From Clostridia bacterium (lineage in GTDB: Bacteria; Bacillota; Clostridia; Oscillospirales; Acutalibacteraceae), in contig JAFXGM010000039.1 of assembly GCA_017513195.1 (NCBI GenBank), positions 1-34,773 of the forward strand: 34,773 nt of DNA. Reading direction: 5' to 3'. Below the pieces are notes generated by a model, which worked only from the letters and a program-made list of their open reading frames with translations, was not told the DNA's origin and ran no database searches. Both the position numbers and the translations under genes were made by a program. Of the stretch, positions 1 through 8,136 are shown one piece after another; within the stretch, counting starts at the first letter, position 1, and every line of letters starts with the position of its first letter.

Positions 1-49
1 GACTCTCCAGCGCCCGCAGAAAGACCTTTAACGAAGGAGAGAAACTAAT

Positions 50-1081
50 ATGAGTATGGATTTTAAACGCAAACTACCAATTCCAAAGGAGATTAAGGAG
101 CAATACCCCGTAACCGAAGAGCTTGCAAAAATTAAGGCTCAACGTGACGCCGATATCAAGGGTGTATTTACGGGCGAATCGGACAAGTTTTTGCTTATAA
201 TCGGTCCCTGCTCTGCCGATAACGAGGAAGCCGTTCTTGACTATATGGGCAGACTAAAAAAAGTAGCGGATGAGGTTAGCGATAAAATTATTGTTATTCC
301 ACGCGTTTATACCAATAAACCGCGCACCACGGGCGAAGGCTACAAGGGTATGTTACACCAACCAAACCCCGATGAAAAACCCGATATGTTAAAGGGAATT
401 CTTGCTATTCGTGATTTGCATATGAGGGCACTCGCCGACTACGGTTTTACCTGTGCTGACGAAATGCTTTATCCCGAAAATTACCGTTATTTGTCTGACC
501 TTTTGGGCTATGTTGCTATTGGTGCGCGTTCGGTAGAAAATCAACAGCATCGCCTTGTTGCAAGCGGTATTTCAATTCCTGTTGGTATGAAAAATCCAAC
601 AAGCGGTGACCTTACCGTTATGATGAACTCTATCAAAGCGGCACAAACCAGCCACACATACCTGTATCGCGGTTGGGAGGTTACGAGTTCAGGCAACGAA
701 ACCGCCCACGCTATACTTCGCGGTTATATGGATTTTGGCGGCAGAAATATATCAAACTACCATTATGAAGATATCGCTCATCTTTGCGAGCTTTACGAGG
801 AATACGGACTTAAAAATCCTGCGGTTATTATTGACGCTAACCACGCGAATTCATCTAAGAAGTATCTCGAGCAAATCCGTATTTCGAAGGATGTTATCTA
901 TAGCCGTAACCACAACGACAACATCAAGCATCTTGTAAAAGGTCTTATGATTGAAAGCTATATTGAGGACGGCGCTCAAAAGATTGGCGAGCACGTTTAC
1001 GGCAAATCTATTACAGACCCGTGTCTTGGTTGGGAAAAGACCGAAAATCTTATTTATAAGATAGCTGATACATTAGAGTAA
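50..1081 (+). CDS. aroF: 3-deoxy-7-phosphoheptulonate (DAHP) synthase, class I
   Basis: This cytosolic enzyme condenses phosphoenolpyruvate with erythrose 4-phosphate, the first step of the shikimate pathway to aromatic amino acids. The 343-residue length fits the AroF/AroG/AroH type. Visible family motifs are IGPCSAD near residue 51, PRTTGEGYKG near 91, GARSVENQQHR near 157 (phosphate and substrate contacts), IDANHANSSKK near 264 and the C-terminal YGKSITDPCLGWE. The ATG start has a GGAGAG ribosome binding site 8 bases upstream. No other aro gene is visible. A terminator follows directly, so it is probably the last or only gene of its transcript, whose promoter lies outside the window. Which amino acid inhibits it cannot be read from the sequence, so the symbol aroF could equally be aroG or aroH. 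Confidence 0.93.
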   Translation: MSMDFKRKLPIPKEIKEQYPVTEELAKIKAQRDADIKGVFTGESDKFLLIIGPCSADNEEAVLDYMGRLKKVADEVSDKIIVIPRVYTNKPRTTGEGYKGMLHQPNPDEKPDMLKGILAIRDLHMRALADYGFTCADEMLYPENYRYLSDLLGYVAIGARSVENQQHRLVASGISIPVGMKNPTSGDLTVMMNSIKAAQTSHTYLYRGWEVTSSGNETAHAILRGYMDFGGRNISNYHYEDIAHLCELYEEYGLKNPAVIIDANHANSSKKYLEQIRISKDVIYSRNHNDNIKHLVKGLMIESYIEDGAQKIGEHVYGKSITDPCLGWEKTENLIYKIADTLE

Positions 1082-1085
1082 AAAT

Positions 1086-1112
1086 AAAAAGAGCGATTTT
1101 TCGCTCTTTTTT
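1086..1112 (+). terminator. Intrinsic terminator after the DAHP synthase gene
   Basis: A perfect 11-bp stem (1086-1096 with 1101-1111) encloses a TTTT loop and its 3' arm runs into a T tract. It sits 4 bases after the stop codon and separates this gene from the pyrH promoter. The A-rich 5' arm means it may also act from the opposite strand, but no minus-strand gene is nearby. Confidence 0.85.
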
Positions 1113-1121
1113 ATTTTTCAA

Positions 1122-1150
1122 TTGACTTTAATTCGTTGTTATTGTAAAAT
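1122..1150 (+). promoter_or_regulatory. Sigma-A-type promoter of the pyrH-polC operon
   Basis: A -35 TTGACT (1122-1127) and a -10 TAAAAT (1145-1150) are separated by exactly 17 bases, 38 bases ahead of the pyrH ATG. No further terminator with a clear T tract or obvious promoter is seen until after polC, so this promoter probably drives about 10.8 kb. Confidence 0.75.
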
Positions 1151-1188
1151 AAATTTAAATATAATATATATTATTGGGGGAGTTATGT

Positions 1189-1893
1189 ATGAAACCCGTT
1201 TACAAGCGCGTTTTACTTAAACTCAGCGGCGAGGTCTTGGCAGGAGAAAAGGGCACCGGCATCGACTTTTCAAAGGTAGAAGAAGTTTGTGGTGCAATCA
1301 AAGAATGCGTTGACCTTGGCGTACAAATTGCCATTGTTGTAGGTGGTGGTAATTTTTGGCGTGGACGCTCTAGCGGACAAATGGACCGCACCCGCGCCGA
1401 CCATATGGGTATGCTTGCTACTACAATTAACTCATTGGCACTTTGCGACACACTCGAACAGTTAGGTGTTACAACCCGTGTTCAAACTGCCATTGAAATG
1501 CGACAGATTGCAGAGCCGTATATCCGCAATAAAGCAGTGCGCCATTTGGAAAAAGGCAGGGTAGTAATCTTTGGTTGCGGCACCGGTAACCCATTCTTTT
1601 CCACTGATACGGGTGCTGCTCTTCGCGGTGCAGAAATTTGTGCTGACGTAATCTTTAAGGCAACCAACGTTGACGGTGTTTATGACAGTGACCCAAGAAC
1701 AAATCCAAACGCTAAAAAGTATGATACTCTTACCCACCACGATGTTTTGGCTAAAGAGCTTCACGTTATGGACTCTACAGCCGCTTCACTTTGTATGGAT
1801 AACGGTATTGACATACTTGTATTTAATCTTAACGACCCCCACAACATTGTTGATGCCGTATGTGGTAAAACCATCGGCACATTAGTAAAATAA
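1189..1893 (+). CDS. pyrH: UMP kinase
   Basis: PyrH phosphorylates UMP to UDP with ATP in pyrimidine nucleotide synthesis; the bacterial enzyme is a hexamer of the amino-acid kinase fold. Motifs are LKLSGEVL at the N terminus, [35 protein letters not shown] and [11 protein letters not shown], all in family order. I place the start at ATG 1189 (234 residues), 6 bases after GGGGGAG; the upstream in-frame TTG at 1174 has no ribosome binding site and would add five unconserved residues. It is the first gene of the operon. In many Firmicutes rpsB and tsf precede pyrH, but here a terminator and promoter lie directly upstream, so that link is broken. Confidence 0.95.
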   Translation: MKPVYKRVLLKLSGEVLAGEKGTGIDFSKVEEVCGAIKECVDLGVQIAIVVGGGNFWRGRSSGQMDRTRADHMGMLATTINSLALCDTLEQLGVTTRVQTAIEMRQIAEPYIRNKAVRHLEKGRVVIFGCGTGNPFFSTDTGAALRGAEICADVIFKATNVDGVYDSDPRTNPNAKKYDTLTHHDVLAKELHVMDSTAASLCMDNGIDILVFNLNDPHNIVDAVCGKTIGTLVK

Positions 1894-1918
1894 TCTTTTG
1901 ATTTTAAGGAGAAGCTTT

Positions 1919-2473
1919 ATGAATGAACTAATTAAAAATACTGAAGAAAAAATGACAAAATCAATAGATGCTCTTGACCGCGAATACAAATCGGTAAGAG
2001 CCGGTCGTGCAAACGCAGCAGTACTTGACAGAGTAAACGTTGATTACTATGGTGTTCCAACACCTGTTCAGCAAATGGCTGCCATCTCTGTTCCGGAACC
2101 ACGCACACTTCTTATTACCCCTTGGGATAAATCTACACTTAAAGATATCGAAAAGGCAATTCTTACTTCAGAAATCGGTATCAATCCTCAAAACGATGGC
2201 ACCTGCATTCGCCTTAACTTCCCACCTCTTACCGAGGAACGTCGTAAGGACATAGTAAAAGATATTCGCAGAAAAGGCGAGGACGCAAAGGTTGCTGTAC
2301 GCAACCAGCGTCGTGATGCACTTGATAAATTAAAGGCACTTAAGAAAAATAACGCCATTACCGAAGATGATGAAGCCAATGGCGAAAAGAAGATTCAAAA
2401 TCTTACCGACAAGTTCTGTAAGGAAATTGACGAGCTTGCAGGTATAAAAGAAAAAGAAATAATGGAAATATAA
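1919..2473 (+). CDS. frr: Ribosome recycling factor
   Basis: RRF works with EF-G to split post-termination ribosomes. The 184-residue length is normal. Characteristic segments are the N-terminal helix with VRAGRANAAVLDRV, the domain II stretch YGVPTPVQQMAAISVPEPR and INPQNDGTCIRLNFPPLTEERR, then the long charged C-terminal helix. The start is ATG 1919, 6 bases after AAGGAGA; a TTG at 1898 would add seven residues without a ribosome binding site. It lies 25 bases after pyrH, the usual pyrH-frr pairing. Confidence 0.95.
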   Translation: MNELIKNTEEKMTKSIDALDREYKSVRAGRANAAVLDRVNVDYYGVPTPVQQMAAISVPEPRTLLITPWDKSTLKDIEKAILTSEIGINPQNDGTCIRLNFPPLTEERRKDIVKDIRRKGEDAKVAVRNQRRDALDKLKALKKNNAITEDDEANGEKKIQNLTDKFCKEIDELAGIKEKEIMEI

Positions 2474-2478
2474 CAGTT

Positions 2479-2505
2479 AAAGCGGATTTTAATATCCGCT
2501 TTTAT
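2479..2505 (+). terminator. Weak terminator or attenuator hairpin between frr and uppS
   Basis: A 9-bp perfect stem, AAAGCGGAT (2479-2487) with ATCCGCTTT (2494-2502), encloses a 6-base loop. The T run after it is short (TTTATT), and uppS follows within 25 bases without a visible new promoter. It is better read as a partial terminator or a transcript-stability hairpin that sets the ratio of upstream to downstream expression. Confidence 0.5.
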
Positions 2506-2526
2506 TGTCAGGAGAGGTTTTAAAAC

Positions 2527-3243
2527 ATGCCTATCTTCAAAAAGAAAAAAACGGCAGAACGCATTTTGCCCGAGCATATCGCCATAATTATGGACGGCAA
2601 CGGACGTTGGGCAAAAAAACGCGCTTTGCCACGCACAGCAGGCCACGCAGCGGGCAGTAAAAAGTTTAAAGAAATTGCCAGATACTGCAATAAAATCGGT
2701 CTTAAATATCTAACGGTCTATGCCTTTTCCACCGAAAATTGGAAACGTCCAAAGGACGAGGTCGACAACATAATGAAAATCTTTAAAGAGTATTTGGAGG
2801 ACACCAAAAACTTTAAGGATGAAAATATTAAGTTGCAATTCATAGGCGAACGAAGTGTGTTAGACCCTGAAATTCAGCGTCTTATGAAGCAGTCGGAAGA
2901 GGATTCAAAAAATGCTACCGGTTTGCATCTTAATATCGCTATAAACTACGGCGGGCGGGATGAAATAGTTCATGCTGTAAAAGATATAATTGCAAGTGGT
3001 GTAAAAGCAGACGATGTTACTGAACAAATGATTTCAGAAAGGCTTTACACCTCGGGTCAGCCCGACCCCGACTTTATTATAAGACCTAGCGGTGAGTATA
3101 GGCTTTCTAATTATCTTATTTGGCAGTCAGCCTATGCAGAGTATTGGTTTTCCGATATTTTGTGGCCCGATTTTAAAACAAGTGATTTAGAAAAGGCTAT
3201 TGATGATTTTAACAAACGCAACCGTCGATTTGGCGGAGTGTAA
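2527..3243 (+). CDS. uppS: Isoprenyl transferase (undecaprenyl diphosphate synthase)
   Basis: UppS is a cis-prenyltransferase that adds isopentenyl units to farnesyl diphosphate to make the C55 carrier for peptidoglycan and wall polymers. At 238 residues the length is typical. It shows the catalytic motif IAIIMDGNGRWAKKR (Asp and Asn-Gly-Arg-Trp, residues ~18-32), the AFSTENWKRP motif and, near the C terminus, RPSGEYRLSNYLIWQ followed by the AYAE segment. AGGAGAGG precedes the ATG. It is next to cdsA and dxr, so precursor supply (MEP pathway) and carrier synthesis share one transcript. Confidence 0.95.
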   Translation: MPIFKKKKTAERILPEHIAIIMDGNGRWAKKRALPRTAGHAAGSKKFKEIARYCNKIGLKYLTVYAFSTENWKRPKDEVDNIMKIFKEYLEDTKNFKDENIKLQFIGERSVLDPEIQRLMKQSEEDSKNATGLHLNIAINYGGRDEIVHAVKDIIASGVKADDVTEQMISERLYTSGQPDPDFIIRPSGEYRLSNYLIWQSAYAEYWFSDILWPDFKTSDLEKAIDDFNKRNRRFGGV

Positions 3244-3254
3244 GGAGTGTTTTT

Positions 3255-4181
3255 ATGAAACAACGTATAATTTCAGGCGTAGTTATGGGCGCAATTGTTG
3301 CGCTGGTTTTAATCTTAGGACTAAATATTGATGGTATAATAATCACCATCTTTTTAGCGGCTATTGCGGCAATAGCTACTTGGGAGCTTACGTTCAATGC
3401 TTTGGGTATAAAATGGTTACCATTTCAGATTATTCCAATGGTGTATACTGCGGGCTCGGTTTGGATTATATCTAGCTGGCTTTCGGACACAATGGTAGAA
3501 ATTTTTAGAATAAGGGCCTACATGGAAAACGATAGTATCGAAAGCATAGAAATGAACACTGTGTGGGATCCTTTTAAAGAATATGCGCCTGTTATATTGA
3601 TGGTAGTAACTGCCGTATACTTTATAACAATGGCAATATTATCGCTTGTAAAACAAGCCGAGCTTGATCTTACAAAAATATTCTCACTTTGTGCAATGCC
3701 ACTATTTATAAGCTTTGCATTTGCAACCTTGGGAAGCGTTATAACAATTCAGGATTTTTATAATACCGCGCAAAACGGAATATATTATTTATTGCTAATA
3801 CTCAATTTCTCAAGTGTCTGTGATATGGGTGCATATTTTGTGGGTGTAAGTCTTGGCAAAACCAAATTGTGTCCGCAAATCAGTCCCAAAAAGACGGTCG
3901 AGGGTGCACTTGGCGGTATGGTTTCAAGCGCCATTGTAGGTCTTGTAATTACACTTTGCTTTGGACTTTATGACAAAATTTTACCGGTTTTATTGCTCAC
4001 AATTCCATTTTGCGTAGCAGGTATGGCGGGCGACTTGTTCGCGTCTATTATAAAACGCAAGGTAGGAATAAAGGATTACGGCAATCTAATTCCCGGACAC
4101 GGCGGTGTGCTTGACCGTGTAGACAGCATCTTATTTATTGCTCCGCTTGTATTTAGTGCAATATTCATAGGTATTTTGTAA
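3255..4181 (+). CDS. cdsA: Phosphatidate cytidylyltransferase (CDP-diglyceride synthase)
   Basis: CdsA is an integral membrane enzyme that makes CDP-diacylglycerol from phosphatidic acid and CTP, the branch point of phospholipid synthesis. The family signature is visible near the C terminus as SPKKTVEG (residue ~212), GDLFASIIKRKVGIKDY and GHGGVLDRVDS, with the metal-binding Asp residues. Multiple hydrophobic segments span the protein. At 308 residues it is somewhat longer than the common ~260-270; the extra length is a polar segment at residues ~80-110 between early membrane helices. AAGGAGTG lies 5 bases before the ATG. Its stop overlaps the dxr start by one base (TAATG). Confidence 0.93.
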   Translation: MKQRIISGVVMGAIVALVLILGLNIDGIIITIFLAAIAAIATWELTFNALGIKWLPFQIIPMVYTAGSVWIISSWLSDTMVEIFRIRAYMENDSIESIEMNTVWDPFKEYAPVILMVVTAVYFITMAILSLVKQAELDLTKIFSLCAMPLFISFAFATLGSVITIQDFYNTAQNGIYYLLLILNFSSVCDMGAYFVGVSLGKTKLCPQISPKKTVEGALGGMVSSAIVGLVITLCFGLYDKILPVLLLTIPFCVAGMAGDLFASIIKRKVGIKDYGNLIPGHGGVLDRVDSILFIAPLVFSAIFIGIL

Positions 4182-5323
4182 TGAAAAAGCTAATAATTCT
4201 AGGCTCGACAGGGTCTATAGGCACTCAAGCGCTTGATATTGCAAGGGCTAATCCCGATAAATATACTATTGTGGGTTTGGCTGCAGGCAGCAATGCCGAA
4301 CTGCTCGAAAAGCAGGCGAGAGAGTTTGGCGTAAAGGCTGTAGCGCTATTTGACACAAAGGCTGCAGACGAGTTAAAAATCAAACTTGCCGATACCAATA
4401 TAAAGGTTTTTTGTGGAGCCGACGGTGTTTGCGAATTGGCAATGCTTGATTGTGACGTTGTGCTTAATGCTATTGTTGGTATTGCGGGTCTGCGCCCAAC
4501 ACTTTGTGCTATTGATGCAGGACACACGATTGCGCTTGCTAATAAAGAAACGCTTGTAACGGGCGGCGAAATTGTAAACCGCAAGTTAAAGGAAAAGGGT
4601 GTAGAGCTGCTTCCTGTTGACAGCGAGCATTCAGCGATTTTTCAATCACTGCAAGGCGCACCAAAGGGTAGTCTTAAAAAGATTTTGCTTACGGCATCAG
4701 GTGGTCCGTTCTTTGGCAAAACACGTGAAGAACTCCAAAACGTTACCGTAAAAGAAGCGCTGGCGCACCCCAACTGGTCAATGGGCGCTAAAATTACCAT
4801 AGATAGTGCAAGCCTTATGAATAAGGGACTTGAGGTTATAGAAGCGGTGCATTTATTCGGTGTTCCAGCCTCGCAAATTGAGGTGCTTGTTCACAGACAG
4901 AGCATTTTGCATTCGGCGGTAGAGCTTTCCGATGGTGCAGTTATAGCGCAGCTTGGCACACCAGATATGAAGCTACCGATACAGTATGCGCTCACATATC
5001 CCGGGCGTGATATGTGTTTTGAGCAGTTAGACTTATTTAAAGTTGGTAGCCTTACATTTGAACGTCCCGATTGTGGTACGTTCAAGCTGTTACCATTGTG
5101 CATAGAGGCAATAAATCACGGCGGACTTTACCCAACCGCTATTAACGGTGCAAATGAGGAATCTGTAAAACTGTTCCTTGAGGGCAAAATCAAGTTTTTA
5201 CAAATTGCAGAGCTTAACGAAAAAGCTATGAACCTGTGTGAAAATAAAAAAGATTTCACAGTAGAAGATATATTTGCGGCAGACGAGGCTGCAAGACAAA
5301 TTGTCAGAAAGGCTGTATTATAA
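4181..5323 (+). CDS. dxr: 1-deoxy-D-xylulose 5-phosphate reductoisomerase
   Basis: Dxr is the second enzyme of the MEP pathway, converting DXP to 2-C-methyl-D-erythritol 4-phosphate with NADPH. The N-terminal Rossmann motif LGSTGSIGTQALDI, the NKETLV segment, PVDSEHSAIFQ (metal-binding Asp and Glu), TASGGPFFG, HPNWSMGAKITIDSA and the LMNKGLEVIEA stretch are all present. Its 380 residues are a normal length. It overlaps both neighbours by one base (TAATG at each end), indicating translational coupling. IspG, also of this pathway, is encoded three genes downstream. Confidence 0.96.
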   Translation: MKKLIILGSTGSIGTQALDIARANPDKYTIVGLAAGSNAELLEKQAREFGVKAVALFDTKAADELKIKLADTNIKVFCGADGVCELAMLDCDVVLNAIVGIAGLRPTLCAIDAGHTIALANKETLVTGGEIVNRKLKEKGVELLPVDSEHSAIFQSLQGAPKGSLKKILLTASGGPFFGKTREELQNVTVKEALAHPNWSMGAKITIDSASLMNKGLEVIEAVHLFGVPASQIEVLVHRQSILHSAVELSDGAVIAQLGTPDMKLPIQYALTYPGRDMCFEQLDLFKVGSLTFERPDCGTFKLLPLCIEAINHGGLYPTAINGANEESVKLFLEGKIKFLQIAELNEKAMNLCENKKDFTVEDIFAADEAARQIVRKAVL

Positions 5324-6003
5324 TGAAACAGATTGATAAAAATACTGTAAAGGCCGAAAATCAGTTAAGAGATAAACACGATGTCACATTTGAGTGTGAG
5401 CAAAACACCGGCATACGTGTAATGATGGCAGGCAATTCCATCACACTGCACGAGCCAAGCCCTACAATTGGCTGGCATAATCAATGGGGTATGGCGGCAT
5501 CCGCTAAAGAAAAGGATTATGTTCACGTTCTCAAAAGCCATATTCAAAGCGTAAAACCAGATGCAGCATTTTGTATTTGTCAGGCATATAAATGGGAACG
5601 CGATTTTGTAAGCGGTAAGCAGGCATACCCAATTTATGAGGATGCACGTAACTTTAATGCCGATATAATTATTGTTCGCTTTATTGAAAACTGCCCACGT
5701 CAAGATTTTAACCCTGAGGTTTTCAAACGTGAATACGTTGATTTTATAAATTACCTTAATAAAAGCGGTAATGCTAAAGTTATACTTACAACCTCATTTT
5801 GGGAACACACAGCCGATAGTGTGGTGGCAGAAGTGGCGCAGGAAATGGGTTGGTCGCTTGTTGTGCTTAACGACTTGGGCGAGCTTGACGAGATGAAGGC
5901 GCTAGGTTTGTTTGAACACTATGGTGTTGCAAATCATCCGGGTGACCTTGGTATGAAAACAATTGCCGATAGAATTTTTGAAGAGGTAAAAAAACTAATT
6001 TAA
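5323..6003 (+). CDS. SGNH/GDSL-type hydrolase, function unknown
   Basis: This 226-residue protein has no signal peptide or membrane segment, so it is predicted to be cytosolic. It looks like the SGNH hydrolase fold: MMAGNSIT (residues ~34-41) corresponds to the nucleophile block, with Gly-Asn-Ser in place of Gly-Asp-Ser and Ser39 as the candidate nucleophile; IIIVRFIENCP near residue 110 could be the Asn-containing block; ANHPGDLGMKTIADRI at the C terminus matches the catalytic-His block, with His205. The Asp normally three residues before that His is Val here, so the triad may be a Ser-His dyad. It is embedded by one-base overlap between dxr and rseP, a position where no such gene is usual. 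The substrate is unknown; an ester of a lipid, wall or isoprenoid intermediate is only a guess from context. Confidence 0.7.
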   Translation: MKQIDKNTVKAENQLRDKHDVTFECEQNTGIRVMMAGNSITLHEPSPTIGWHNQWGMAASAKEKDYVHVLKSHIQSVKPDAAFCICQAYKWERDFVSGKQAYPIYEDARNFNADIIIVRFIENCPRQDFNPEVFKREYVDFINYLNKSGNAKVILTTSFWEHTADSVVAEVAQEMGWSLVVLNDLGELDEMKALGLFEHYGVANHPGDLGMKTIADRIFEEVKKLI

Positions 6004-6014
6004 TTTTTTAGGTT

Positions 6015-7067
6015 GTGATTATTATTTTAGAATTTTTAAATAATGTTTGGCCTTATGCCATAGCAATACTTTTATTTTTAATACTAATAATTATACACGA
6101 GTTTGGCCACTTTATTGCAGCAAAGCTGTTGGGTGTTCGTGTAAATGAGTTTGCTGTAGGCTTTGGTCCAAAGCTTTTAAAATGGGGTAAAAAGGAAACT
6201 AAATACGCCATAAATCTCGTTCCGTTTGGCGGCTATTGCGCAATGGAAGGCGAGGATGAAACCAGCTCTGACAGTCGTGCTTTTTGTAACAAAAAACCGT
6301 GGCGCAGATTTTTGATTGTAGTAATGGGTGCGGTATTCAATCTTATTTTAGGTTTAATACTTGTTGCTATAACACTTATACCCGGTGATAAGTTCCTAAC
6401 AACCAAGGTTGACGGATTTTATGAAAACGCTGTAAGCTCTGGATACGGCTTGCAAGCGGGTGACGAAATAGTAGAGGTTGACGGTAGAACAATCTTTACA
6501 ACCCAAGATTTAAGCTATGCTTTTAGTAACGTCGACGATGGAATGATAGATATTGTTGTAGAACGTGACGGCAAGGACGTAGAGCTTAAAAACGTAAAAT
6601 TTGCCACCGAAGAAGTAGATGGTATTAGTTATCTTACCGTAGATTTTTACGTGGTTGGTGAAGAAAAGACGTTTTTTGGATTTATTGGTCAAACCTTTAG
6701 CACAGCAATGTCTTATTGCGCAATCGTTTTCCGTTCGCTTATTGACTTAATTACCGGAAAATACGGTATTAGCGCAATGTCAGGTCCTGTTGGTGTTACG
6801 GCTACTATAGGCGCCGTTGCAAAGCAAAGCATATTAGACCTTATTCCTATTATGGCGCTTATTACAATAAACTTAGGTTTGTTTAATTTGTTGCCACTAC
6901 CGGCGCTCGACGGCGGCAGACTTGTATTTATACTTTTTGAAATGATTTTTAGAAAACCTGTTCCGCAAAAGTATGAGTCAATAGTTCACGCAGTGGGAAT
7001 AATACTGCTTCTGACGTTGATGGCGGTAATTTCGTTTAAAGATATTTACGTTTTGATAACGGGGTGA
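6015..7067 (+). CDS. rseP: RseP-type site-2 intramembrane zinc metalloprotease
   Basis: This membrane protease cleaves transmembrane substrates such as anti-sigma factors and leftover signal peptides. The zinc site HEFGH is in the first membrane helix (residues ~29-33). A single PDZ domain follows at about 125-205, then MSGPVGV and the second catalytic motif LLPLPALDGGRL near residue 297 with the zinc-binding Asp. It is 350 residues, normal for the Gram-positive form. I accept GTG 6015 as start because it precedes the first helix by the expected few residues and no other start fits. Only a weak AGG lies upstream, so translation probably depends on coupling to the SGNH gene 11 bases away. Confidence 0.93.
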   Translation: MIIILEFLNNVWPYAIAILLFLILIIIHEFGHFIAAKLLGVRVNEFAVGFGPKLLKWGKKETKYAINLVPFGGYCAMEGEDETSSDSRAFCNKKPWRRFLIVVMGAVFNLILGLILVAITLIPGDKFLTTKVDGFYENAVSSGYGLQAGDEIVEVDGRTIFTTQDLSYAFSNVDDGMIDIVVERDGKDVELKNVKFATEEVDGISYLTVDFYVVGEEKTFFGFIGQTFSTAMSYCAIVFRSLIDLITGKYGISAMSGPVGVTATIGAVAKQSILDLIPIMALITINLGLFNLLPLPALDGGRLVFILFEMIFRKPVPQKYESIVHAVGIILLLTLMAVISFKDIYVLITG

Positions 7068-7071
7068 TTAA

Positions 7072-8127
7072 ATGTTTACAAATGCTACGACTAAAAGGGT
7101 TTATGTGGGCGGAGTAGCCATGGGCGGTGGCGCGCCTATAAGCATACAGTCTATGCTTTGCGCTCACGCACACGATATTGAGGGTAACGTTGCCCAAGCA
7201 CTCGCCTTGCAAGAGACGGGGTGTGATATTGTGCGCGTATCGGTACCCGACGTTGAAACCATAAAAACCGTCGAGGCATTAAAACAAAGCATCACCATTC
7301 CGCTTGTGGCAGACATTCACTTTGATTGGCGATTGGCGCTCGAAAGTGTTGCCGCAGGTGTTGATAAGGTGCGTATAAATCCCGGCAATATTGGTGACGA
7401 AACCAAGGTTCGCGAGGTTGCAAGGGTTTGTCGTGAAAATAATATACCTATAAGAATAGGTGTTAATTCGGGGTCTTTAGAAAAAGAGATACTCGCAAAA
7501 TATGGCGCAGCTACACCCGAAGCTATGGTTGAAAGCGGACTTTATCATATATCACTTTTAGAAAAATATGATTTTGATAACATTGTATTGTCACTAAAAT
7601 CGTCAAACGTAAAGCGTATGTACGATGCGTATGTGTTAGCGGCCGAAAAATGCCCTTATCCGCTACACCTTGGTGTTACCGAGGCGGGCACCGAAAATAT
7701 GGGTGTTATAAAATCTTCTGCAGGTATTGGCGGGCTTTTGCTTCGCGGCATTGGCGATACGCTTCGTATATCACTTACCGATGAGCCTGTAAAAGAGGTT
7801 GCTGCCGCAAAAAATCTACTTAAAGCATTAGGTATTAGAAACGACGGCATAAAATTTGTATCCTGTCCTACCTGCGGCAGAACCGAGATAGATTTAATAG
7901 GTCTTGCAAAGCAAGCTGAGGAGCGCTTTGCAAAAATAGATAAAAATTTAACCGTGGCTATTATGGGTTGTGTTGTAAACGGCCCGGGTGAAGCGAGTGC
8001 TGCCGATATAGGAATAGCCGGCGGCAAGGATTGTGGCGTTATATTTAAAGGCGGCAAAATAATTCACAATAAAGTGCCCGAAGAAAAGCTGCTTGACGTA
8101 TTAGAAGAAGAAATAAATAAAATGTGA
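7072..8127 (+). CDS. ispG: 4-hydroxy-3-methylbut-2-enyl-diphosphate synthase, flavodoxin type
   Basis: IspG is the iron-sulfur enzyme that reductively opens methylerythritol cyclodiphosphate to HMBPP, the penultimate step of the MEP pathway. The TIM-barrel N-terminal part shows SIQSMLCA, CDIVRVSVPD, PLVADIHFDWRLAL and KVRINPGNIG. The [4Fe-4S] ligands are visible as CPTCGRTEIDL and MGCVVNGPGEA in the C-terminal domain. At 351 residues it is the short two-domain bacterial form. It starts 4 bases after rseP, with GGGGTGAT as ribosome binding site inside the rseP stop region. Confidence 0.96.
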   Translation: MFTNATTKRVYVGGVAMGGGAPISIQSMLCAHAHDIEGNVAQALALQETGCDIVRVSVPDVETIKTVEALKQSITIPLVADIHFDWRLALESVAAGVDKVRINPGNIGDETKVREVARVCRENNIPIRIGVNSGSLEKEILAKYGAATPEAMVESGLYHISLLEKYDFDNIVLSLKSSNVKRMYDAYVLAAEKCPYPLHLGVTEAGTENMGVIKSSAGIGGLLLRGIGDTLRISLTDEPVKEVAAAKNLLKALGIRNDGIKFVSCPTCGRTEIDLIGLAKQAEERFAKIDKNLTVAIMGCVVNGPGEASAADIGIAGGKDCGVIFKGGKIIHNKVPEEKLLDVLEEEINKM

Positions 8128-8136
8128 GGAATATAA

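Noticed and set aside
1174-1188. TTG 1174 as pyrH start
   Set aside because: The ribosome binding site GGGGGAG lies downstream of it and is well spaced for ATG 1189.
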